A stretch of DNA of 28,073 nt, taken from contig NC_018261.1 in the NCBI RefSeq assembly GCF_000227135.1, positions 315,783 to 343,855 of the forward strand, in the 5' to 3' direction. The stretch is from Leishmania donovani (lineage: Eukaryota > Euglenozoa > Kinetoplastea > Trypanosomatida > Trypanosomatidae). The position numbers were made by a program, and so were the translations under genes. The notes beneath the pieces were generated by a model that saw only the letters and a list, made by a program, of their open reading frames with translations, did not search any database and was not told the origin of the DNA. This document shows, piece after piece, positions 1 through 6,903 of the stretch (position 1 is its first letter; the number at the start of each line of letters is the position of its first letter).

Positions 1-956
1 ATCTGCTCGACCTCATCCTTAGTCAGCACGCATCGCTTCACATCGGTGTCCACATTGACGGGAGAGATGACGGCAGACAGCGGAATGGTCACGAGGACTG
101 ACGTCCTGGTGAAGGAGGTGACCTGACCAGGGAGTGCAGCCGTGTCCTTTGAAGACAGCTCGTCCTTGAGCTTGGCGATCTTGGCGCGACAGGCCTTCAT
201 GCCAGCAATGGCGGCTGCGATGGCGTCGTTCTGCTCCTGGATGCGCTTGTCGTGCGCCAGGAGGTTGTACGCCTGCTGGTAGGCAAGAGCTGTGATGACC
301 CACGCATGGAGGCTGGCCACCACCGGCGAGTCGCGCGCCGCCGCCTTGTAGTTCAGCTTGGGGTCCTGCTCCAGGGACTGCTGGAGGCTTTCCGCGGAAG
401 GATAGAGCTTCGCGAGAACGTCTGTCTTGGCGATCTCATCGAGAGCGGCTGGCTTCCGGTACTCCAGTTGCACATCTGCCCACTCGTAGAACTCAACCGC
501 CGTGGGATCGCACTTGGCCACGGCCCACACCCCCTTCAGCACTGCTACAGCAACCGGGGATGGGGCGGCCTGGGCCGTGACCTTGCGCAAATCGACCTCG
601 TCAATGAGCTCTACTTTTTCACGAGCCTTGTCAAAGTGGCCTCGAACGTGTGAAACACGATCCTCATTGCTACGGCGGATGGATGCGAGCTTCTCTCGTG
701 CGATAGCCAGCATATCATGATAGTTCTTCATGCGTCCATTTTCCGTGTCGACCTCTTTGAGGAGAATGGAGCGCAGCGTGTCAATGTCTCCGGTGTGAAG
801 GCCCCACTGCTGCACGACGGCCGTGTAGTCCTTGATCTCACGCACCGTACCCAGGGTCCACTGCCACGTCTTCGCAGCGTGAAGGTAGTCGTAGGCGACC
901 ACCTGCCCAGCTTGCAGTTGGGGAAAGGCGGGATTGATGTTGCTTAAAAAGGACAT
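1..956 (-). CDS. Stand-alone dynein stalk / microtubule-binding-domain-like protein (C-terminus beyond window)
   Basis: The reading frame runs without a stop from the ATG at 956 to the left edge, giving at least 318 residues. After about 50 N-terminal residues there is a helical, probably coiled-coil stretch (about 58-118). Next comes a segment that aligns by eye with the dynein heavy-chain microtubule-binding domain: a 'DEVDLRKVTAQAAPSPVAV' stretch (compare dynein D-x-x-E-I-x-S-Y-x-x-P-P-x-x-V) and a later 'SPVVASLHAWV' (compare the A-x-x-L-x-x-W-V motif at the start of coiled coil 2). A second charged helix follows. This is the layout of a dynein stalk, but the protein begins just before it, with no AAA+ modules upstream. 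The family is known in trypanosomatids under names such as 'microtubule-binding stalk of dynein motor'; an axonemal or cytoskeletal role is inference. The start is the first ATG and is identical in the second copy at 1537. Confidence 0.68.
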   Translation of the reverse strand, partial: MSFLSNINPAFPQLQAGQVVAYDYLHAAKTWQWTLGTVREIKDYTAVVQQWGLHTGDIDTLRSILLKEVDTENGRMKNYHDMLAIAREKLASIRRSNEDRVSHVRGHFDKAREKVELIDEVDLRKVTAQAAPSPVAVAVLKGVWAVAKCDPTAVEFYEWADVQLEYRKPAALDEIAKTDVLAKLYPSAESLQQSLEQDPKLNYKAAARDSPVVASLHAWVITALAYQQAYNLLAHDKRIQEQNDAIAAAIAGMKACRAKIAKLKDELSSKDTAALPGQVTSFTRTSVLVTIPLSAVISPVNVDTDVKRCVLTKDEVEQ

Positions 957-1129
957 TTTCGTATGGTTGTGTAATGCTTAGCGTGAGAAATTTCGTCTAT
1001 GCTGTTTTAGTTTTCTTCGAAGGCGACACGGAAACTCTCGGGGGTGTCGGTATGAGTGTATGGCAGATGCAGGTGGAGAACGGTGCGAGACGAACACTGT
1101 GCTCCGTACTCAGAAACACGGTGGTAAAG
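648..1129. repeat. 482-bp direct repeat, left copy, abutting the gap
   Basis: Bases 648-1129 are identical, by line-by-line reading, to 1229-1710 (constant offset of 581). The left copy ends at the last base before the Ns. It contains the first 103 codons of the minus-strand gene plus 173 bp upstream of its ATG. Confidence 0.9.
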
Positions 1130-1228
1130 NNNNNNNNNNNNNNNNNNNNNNNNNNNNNNNNNNNNNNNNNNNNNNNNNNNNNNNNNNNNNNNNNNNNNNN
1201 NNNNNNNNNNNNNNNNNNNNNNNNNNNN
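1130..1228. other. Assembly gap (99 Ns)
   Basis: An uninterrupted run of N. Its near-100 size looks like a default scaffold spacer rather than a measured gap. It lies exactly between two identical 482-bp sequences. Confidence 0.98.
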
Positions 1229-1537
1229 GTGTGAAACACGATCCTCATTGCTACGGCGGATGGATGCGAGCTTCTCTCGTGCGATAGCCAGCATATCATG
1301 ATAGTTCTTCATGCGTCCATTTTCCGTGTCGACCTCTTTGAGGAGAATGGAGCGCAGCGTGTCAATGTCTCCGGTGTGAAGGCCCCACTGCTGCACGACG
1401 GCCGTGTAGTCCTTGATCTCACGCACCGTACCCAGGGTCCACTGCCACGTCTTCGCAGCGTGAAGGTAGTCGTAGGCGACCACCTGCCCAGCTTGCAGTT
1501 GGGGAAAGGCGGGATTGATGTTGCTTAAAAAGGACAT
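1229..1537 (-). CDS. Second copy of the 5' end of the dynein-stalk-like gene, cut by the assembly gap
   Basis: The first 103 codons of the gene starting at 956 are repeated here without a difference that I can see, from the ATG at 1537 to the edge of the N run. The frame enters the gap and is lost. This is either the other contig's view of the same gene or the 5' end of a tandem gene copy whose remainder was not assembled. It should not be counted as an independent gene until the gap is resolved. Confidence 0.6.
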
Positions 1538-1710
1538 TTTCGTATGGTTGTGTAATGCTTAGCGTGAGAAATTTCGTCTATGCTGTTTTAGTTTTCTTCG
1601 AAGGCGACACGGAAACTCTCGGGGGTGTCGGTATGAGTGTATGGCAGATGCAGGTGGAGAACGGTGCGAGACGAACACTGTGCTCCGTACTCAGAAACAC
1701 GGTGGTAAAG
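1229..1710. repeat. 482-bp direct repeat, right copy, abutting the gap
   Basis: Identical to 648-1129. The right copy begins at the first base after the Ns, so the left contig's suffix equals the right contig's prefix, a dovetail overlap. Confidence 0.9.
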
Positions 1711-2249
1711 TAGAAGGCACGCGGTTTCTGCACTGCTGACAGTAACGGCGCTGTTGATGATGAATGAGGAAAATGTGCCTTGCGAGTCGAGGTGAAAATA
1801 CTTTGGAAGGCGCTTGTGGAGCGAGCTGGTGCTTTCTGTATACTGGCTGGGGCAAAGTACTCGGGAATGGATTCAATGTACGCTTCACTCTTTGATAACA
1901 ATGTGGCTGCGACGAAACTGTTGTTCCGCAGAGGTAGGGAAAGGGAGAAAGTCGCGCGAAGTGAAAAAAGAAGTGTAAACGTTGTAGTAAAGAAAGACCA
2001 CTCTGCGAACGTGACGGAGAAGTGCACAAGCACACAAAGTAAAGCAACGGCAGAAAGAGAGTAAGCTCACAGGTGGTAGAGGAGAATGAAAATCAGAACA
2101 CTAGATGTGTTGTGATAACGCAACGGTAGTATGAGAACGAAACGAAACACAAATGTACTAGAGGCAAAAGGGTACTATGATTCTCGAGGGCTACCGCGAA
2201 GCAATATGCTGTAGTTGGGTGTGGTGCGTATGAGTAGGTTGTGCAGTGA

Positions 2250-2267
2250 AAAATTAGCAAAATTAGC
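2250..2267. repeat. Tandem 9-mer, two copies
   Basis: The 9-mer aaaattagc occurs twice head to tail. It is a minor simple repeat inside the strand-switch region with no known meaning. Confidence 0.8.
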
Positions 2268-2955
2268 AGAGGGAGAGAAGTGAAGATAAAGATGGCGAAG
2301 AGAGGATTGGGCACGTGGCTGAGCAGTTGCCATGTTGGTGCACCATTATTGACGCCCTGTCACAGTTGCATGAAGCAGAACGGTAGGCATTGTTCTTGCT
2401 TGGGCATGCCGCTATTCATGGCCTTATTATGACAGCGGAAGACGCAGTTTGAAGCACAGCAGGAATAGGGTATTGGAAGTTGTTTCTGTCGGTTCGAAAA
2501 ATAGAAAATAGATATGATGCCCACAGGGAAGAAGAGTAGTAAGCAAGGTCACAAGGACATCAAAACCAAAATGAGAGAACAGAGCTACATCCCATTTACT
2601 ATTGCATTTGCTCTCCGTCGGTGAGTGAAGGATTACACATGGAGCCAAGTGTGTATTGGCCGGACTCAGATGTGACTTTTCAGTACACAATTGTTGCCCA
2701 AACGATCAAATGGACAGCTGCAGACTTTCGTTCTGTGCCGATTCGGGACCTGAGAAAGACATGGGGACAGGAAAAGCTGCAACAGGAACAAGATTGCTTC
2801 GCTTGAGTGCTTAAGCTCCAGTTCGTGTTGCGGGTAAAAAGTGATAGAAGAGGTAGACAAGCAGCTCGAATCCACTGCTTTCATCTATTCTAGCATTGAG
2901 AAATGCCCAAAACAAGCACAATGTCCTTGCATCAAATGGTTTGACTGACCTGAGG

Positions 2956-2976
2956 ACACACACACACACACACACA
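2956..2976. repeat. (AC)n microsatellite
   Basis: About ten AC units in the strand-switch region. Confidence 0.9.
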
Positions 2977-4234
2977 TACAGAGGTAAATGGGCGTCAACT
3001 GGACCGGCGGACCCATGCCATTTCGGAGGCGCGTGGGAAAGCCTCCAACTCTCCTACGGGTGAAGTCACCGAGACATGAACGAAATCTGTTTTGCGCTAA
3101 ATGGGATCCACGCCTTTCGCTGCAGGACTCACGTACATGGTTCAAAAATTTGCCTTTGTTGTTCCACCTCTCACCCCGGCATGCACTGTGCGCGTTGAAG
3201 GCTGCTGTATGGGAAAAACACACAAAAGCAAAACACATGGCATGCGCCTAGGTGACCCCCTATCGCCCCCATGAGAAACGCCACCGCTTCCGCCTTGGAG
3301 CAGGATTCTGGGCGCGATCCGCTTGGACCAAGGCACTCAGTTCACCCAAGTCCGTGTGGCTCCGACCACGCAGCACGTATGCGAAGGAGGGACGCAGGAG
3401 GATAAAAAGACCACGTTAGACACATGGGCCGATGCAACGGCAGAGCGGCTCGTCCTCGACGGCACGGATTTAGCAGCAGTGCAGGAGATGTAGGTGAGCT
3501 GTGGCTGTATGTGTGCATCTATCGAGTTAGTCGTGGTGGAATGGCATGGTGAAGACAAAATGTTACCGGAATAATGAAGTCCTCAAAACTGGAAGGCGCG
3601 CACGATATTTGACACCCCAAGAAAGATCTTAACGTCAGCCTCAGCTACAGGAGCAGTTGTCACTGTACCGTGGGGGCATCTTCATGCCCATAAAGTGTGC
3701 GTGTGTGTGTGAATTAAGCGCGGCCAAACTTACGCTGCGCGTGTATAGACTGATGAGGGTAAGCTGTAGTACATGAGGGTCAAGCAGCACCAGTGGAACA
3801 AATTTGTCTCTCTCAACACGGGGCGCGTTCTCTTCGTCGGTTGAAGTAAGGGTTTGATGAATTGCCGACACGATTCACAGTGAACTTCTCCAAACTTAAT
3901 CATGACCGCAAGTTTCTTCACAGCGCCCGCCCAGGCCTGCTCGCTGGCACCAAGAGTGCAACCTTTCCAGAAGGCAAGCTGCAGAATGTTGGCTTCGCAC
4001 AAAGAGTGGGGTACCAGGCCCCGTAATGCCGCGGTGAGGTGGCCGGTATCATGAGGGTAAAAGTGAAGATGGTGGAGGAGACAGCGCCATGTCGCGCAAA
4101 GAGACTTCAGGCACGAGCCATTGTTGCAAGTGCGGGCAAGAGCTTCGGCTCTTGAGCCTTGGTTTTAGCGGGACTGCAGCCAATAACGTTCCAGCGACAC
4201 GTTTGATAGGCCTGGGGTGAAAAGGTTCCTGGGT

Positions 4235-4243
4235 GGGGGGGGG
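4235..4243 (+). promoter_or_regulatory. Poly-G run, candidate initiation-associated element
   Basis: Nine consecutive G follow 'gggt', about 800 bp upstream of the first plus-strand gene. G runs have been described near Pol II initiation zones in trypanosomatid strand-switch regions, and their position and direction here fit that picture. No other promoter motif is visible; the regulatory assignment is inference from position. Confidence 0.35.
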
Positions 4244-4878
4244 AATGCGAAAGGCCAGTCGTTTTTTTCTTTGTCGCTCTGTGTCGAACACCTTCACAAA
4301 GGCCCGTTCCTAGCTGGGCTCATCGACTTGAAGATCTATTACGTAGTTTTGGATAATCGAACTACTGACATCGCAACGAGCGGGGGAAATGTAACTAGGG
4401 CCGGTCACATGTGGCAATGGACAGCTGCGTTGCCGAGGACTGCTGGCTGTCGGCATCAAGTATCCTGCAGCTTATGGAATGAACAAGCGCACCTTTTTTT
4501 TTGTTATGTGTTTCACAGTTTTGCAAAGCTGCTGATTTGCACTGGTCTGCAGGGAGCAAAGACTTTTCCCTCTTCTCGATCTGTGCCACTCCAAGGAAGC
4601 TTAATGAGCCCAGTGAGAAGCAGTGTGAAGTGCGCGCCTTTGTTTCCGGTGACGCGGAATTCACCGGAGGTTGGGGTTGCGCTGCAGCAGCTGCTTACAA
4701 GTCGTCGGCTACGGTGACTTTAAGGGCAGTTCTTTGCAATGCAAATCAAAAGCAGCACTGTGATGCTTTGCGGTTCGGAGCGTGACTGTTGAACCCTTTT
4801 CTTATTCTGATAAAGTATGCATGAATATCCGTTGAATGATGCTGCTTTGGAAGCTTTCCTGCGACAGCTTCCCCAGCA

Positions 4879-4956
4879 TTTCTTCTACTTACACTGTTTC
4901 CATCACTTTCATATCTCCGTTCTTTGCTCCTCCCAAAGCGCATTTGTACTTGCAAG
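4879..4956 (+). promoter_or_regulatory. Predicted trans-splice acceptor for the C9orf85-like gene
   Basis: A long pyrimidine-rich tract (about 4886-4933) is followed by AGs at 4937-4938 and 4955-4956. These would make a 5' UTR of about 80-100 nt before the ATG at 5036. They also place the in-frame ATG at 4817 upstream of the splice point, which argues for the shorter protein. Confidence 0.5.
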
Positions 4957-5035
4957 CCGAGGTCTATCTTGTGGTGCGTGGAAGACCTGGAGCGTGAGCT
5001 TTTTCCCTCATTCCTTTCTCTCTTTCGCGCTTCGG

Positions 5036-5665
5036 ATGAAGCGCGTTATAAAAAATGGCACCCCTGGGCCCCGGCAGGCCTACATGAACAAAAGAAAGTA
5101 CGACCCGAACCGTTACAAACAGGAGAAGGATCGCGTATCTCGTCAAACAGAGTTTGTAATGGCGAGCCTGTGCTGCCGGCGGTGCTGTGAGATTATTCAA
5201 TGGAAGGTCGACTATGGTAAGTACGCTTCACAAGAGCAAAGCCGCCGTTGCAACTTGTGCCGGGATAATAAAGTGATCCATGCTTACCACCGCATCTGCC
5301 AACAGTGCGCTGAACGCGAGGCAGTATGTGCAAAGTGCCAAAAGCACCCAGCAGCATCAGCCACCAACACCGAGGCTGACGTGCCCAGCGCGGACTCAGA
5401 TCAAGAATCGCCGGAAGGGAGAGTTGAGTACTTAGAGAAACTGAGAGAACCGAGCAAGTACGCTTTTGTTGACGTCGCTCCCGACGAAGAAGAGCTGCAG
5501 CGGCTTACAGGTCTCAATACTCGCGTTTTGCAACAAAGGCTAAGGAAACGACGAGAGGCCGAAAATCGTGAATCCCTAGGTAGCTTGCGCGAGCGTGAAA
5601 GGCGAACTGTGCTGCGGAAAGCAACCACCCAAACTGACGCCTCCGACAGTGACGAGAATTTGTAA
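5036..5665 (+). CDS. C9orf85/DUF2039-family zinc-knuckle protein
   Basis: A 209-residue protein. The N-terminal half matches the DUF2039 (human C9orf85) pattern: a basic 'GTPGPRQAYMNKRKYD' start, then paired cysteine knuckles C47-x2-C50, C72-x2-C75, C88-x2-C91 and C98-x2-C101, with the family's 'WKVDYGKY' between the first two pairs and 'AYHRICQQC' before the last. The acidic and then arginine-rich C-terminal half (about 105-209) is an extension compared with the short animal protein. The four CxxC pairs imply zinc binding; the molecular function of the family is not established. The frame is open from an ATG at 4817 (282 residues), but that extension is hydrophobic, unlike the family, and lies over the splice-acceptor tract, so I chose 5036. 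It is the first gene of the plus-strand unit. Confidence 0.85.
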   Translation: MKRVIKNGTPGPRQAYMNKRKYDPNRYKQEKDRVSRQTEFVMASLCCRRCCEIIQWKVDYGKYASQEQSRRCNLCRDNKVIHAYHRICQQCAEREAVCAKCQKHPAASATNTEADVPSADSDQESPEGRVEYLEKLREPSKYAFVDVAPDEEELQRLTGLNTRVLQQRLRKRREAENRESLGSLRERERRTVLRKATTQTDASDSDENL

Positions 5666-6021
5666 TCGTGTAATCTCATAATATAGCCGCTAGGAACCAC
5701 AGACGTTCTGATAACAGCCGGTTAGCTGCGTCCTCGCCAGTTAAAGCGACTGGAAAAAACGAGTCTCAAACAGGAACAGTGCTGAATATTCTCTCGTACT
5801 GTATGCGACACACAAGGGAACGCTGCTACTTATTCCTTTCGCGCTCGAAGAGCATCGCTCACCATGCTCGTGTGTATTAAGTCACGATGATTCTCTCCAG
5901 GGCTCAATGAGCACGTGAAGAAACTCAAAGGGTGCTCTTATACTCCGTGGCCTCCTTTATGCTCACTTTCCTGTGCTTTTATTGCCCCTTTCAAAGACTC
6001 ACTAGATACTGACCCCTACAA
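5666..6021. other. Intergenic spacer
   Basis: A short spacer with no coding potential that I can see. Its last 80 bases form the pyrimidine tract of the next gene's splice site. Confidence 0.7.
5949..5996 (+). promoter_or_regulatory. Predicted trans-splice acceptor for the TMEM216-like gene
   Basis: A pyrimidine-rich tract ends in AG at 5995-5996, giving a 25-nt 5' UTR before the ATG at 6022. Confidence 0.6.
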
Positions 6022-6504
6022 ATGCCCACCTCTGGCAGCACCACTGGGGGTGCATCTTTTCCATTTCACCTCCAGCTGCTTACGTCAATAGGATGCGCAG
6101 CGATCTGGTGGATTGTGACATTAGGTCTTCTAATCTTCAAAGCTCTCTACCTACCGTTTCCACCAGCCGCTCTCCCAATGGAAGTAGTCGCGTCTTTCTT
6201 GGTTCTCCTTGTCAATGCTTTTGGGGTCTTCATAGGGATGCGCGGGAACAAAATGGAAAGCACCTCAGCGATAGTCATCAGTGCCGTTCTTTTATCGATT
6301 GCCGCTGTGGGGGCCATTTACTACATGTGGCTACAAACGTATGTGCTGATGATGGATTTGGCGTTTTCAGCGACCTACCTAGGGATTAACGGTGTTGCAA
6401 TACTGCTTGGTTTCTGGGCTACTCAAAGTGTTGCCAGGCTTGCTCAAGTGCCTGTCTTCAAGCTTGAGGTCGAAAGTGGGAGGAGTGAGAAAAAGAAGAA
6501 CTAG
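6022..6504 (+). CDS. TMEM216/TMEM17/TMEM80-family ciliary transition-zone membrane protein
   Basis: A 160-residue protein with four predicted membrane segments (about 16-40, 52-72, 81-103 and 111-134) and a short basic C-terminal tail. It matches the Transmem_17 family by motif and spacing: 'KALYLPFPPAALPMEV' after the first helix (TMEM216 has K-x-x-x-L-P-Y-P), 'RGNKMES' in the loop before the third helix (family G-x-K/R-G-N), and 'YMWLQTYVLMMD' at the third/fourth helix junction (family Y-x-x-x-Q-T-Y-V-L-x-x-[DE]). In animals these proteins belong to the MKS module of the ciliary transition zone, so a place at the base of the flagellum is expected by family. Which of the three paralogues is closest cannot be told by eye. 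The length is normal for the family and the gene looks intact. Confidence 0.85.
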   Translation: MPTSGSTTGGASFPFHLQLLTSIGCAAIWWIVTLGLLIFKALYLPFPPAALPMEVVASFLVLLVNAFGVFIGMRGNKMESTSAIVISAVLLSIAAVGAIYYMWLQTYVLMMDLAFSATYLGINGVAILLGFWATQSVARLAQVPVFKLEVESGRSEKKKN

Positions 6505-6717
6505 GCTTGGTGATAGAGATTTTTTCCTTTATATATCTCAGCGGAGCTTTAGGGCGGTTTCCCTCAAGTCTTGTATAAATGCTGTATATCATCGAAAAAA
6601 GGTAGTGCTATGGTGAGGTTCTCGCCTTTCAAACCCTTCTGAGCTTCATGCTCTCATCAAGGTACACAAATGGGAGCACACATTACCACGGCAACTAAGG
6701 TGTACGCGTATAAGCAA

Positions 6718-6741
6718 AGCAGCAACAGCAGCAGCAGCAGC
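6718..6741. repeat. (AGC)n trinucleotide repeat, imperfect
   Basis: About eight AGC/AAC units in the 3' UTR/spacer downstream of the TMEM216-like gene. Confidence 0.85.
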
Positions 6742-6826
6742 ACCAAGAGCACGGTGCGCAGGACAACAAAGAACCAAAAGAATGCATGATCTTCTCCTTT
6801 AAGCCACAGAGTACCAGTAAGCATGT

Positions 6827-6874
6827 ATGCCTCTGTTTCACATCGATTCACCCGCTCTATTCAAAAGTTTTCAG
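6827..6874 (+). promoter_or_regulatory. Predicted trans-splice acceptor for the 814-aa gene
   Basis: A moderately pyrimidine-rich stretch is followed by AGs at 6866-6867 and 6873-6874, giving a 5' UTR of about 30 nt before the ATG at 6904. Confidence 0.5.
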
Positions 6875-6903
6875 CCGACTACTTAAGCGTTGCATCTGGG
6901 TAG

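Larger units (their letters stand above)
1711..5035. other. Divergent strand-switch region (non-coding)
   Basis: The minus-strand gene reads left from here and all plus-strand genes read right, so this is a head-to-head boundary between two polycistronic units. In trypanosomatids such regions are the usual sites of Pol II initiation and carry variant histones; that part is established knowledge. I find no convincing protein, tRNA or rRNA. The largest frames (for example 4217-4717 plus) lack recognisable domains. The left part (about 1920-2060) is purine-rich on the plus strand, hence pyrimidine-rich on the minus strand, fitting minus-strand splice signals. The right part (about 4840-5030) is pyrimidine-rich on the plus strand. 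Visible elements are a CA microsatellite (2956-2976) and a G run (4235-4243). Confidence 0.75.
6505..6903. other. Intergenic spacer
   Basis: Non-coding. It holds an AGC-type trinucleotide repeat and, at its end, a pyrimidine-rich stretch with AGs at 6866-6867 and 6873-6874 that would serve as the splice acceptor of the next gene. Confidence 0.7.

Noticed and set aside
1753..1765. TGATGATGA resembling a C/D snoRNA C box.
   Set aside because: No D box or guide layout at a suitable distance; single motif expected by chance.
4217..4717. 166-codon plus-strand frame in the strand-switch region.
   Set aside because: No domain, atypical composition and starts next to the G run; likely chance.
4817..5035. 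73-residue N-terminal extension of the C9orf85-like protein.
   Set aside because: It is hydrophobic, without counterpart in the family, and covers the probable splice-acceptor tract.
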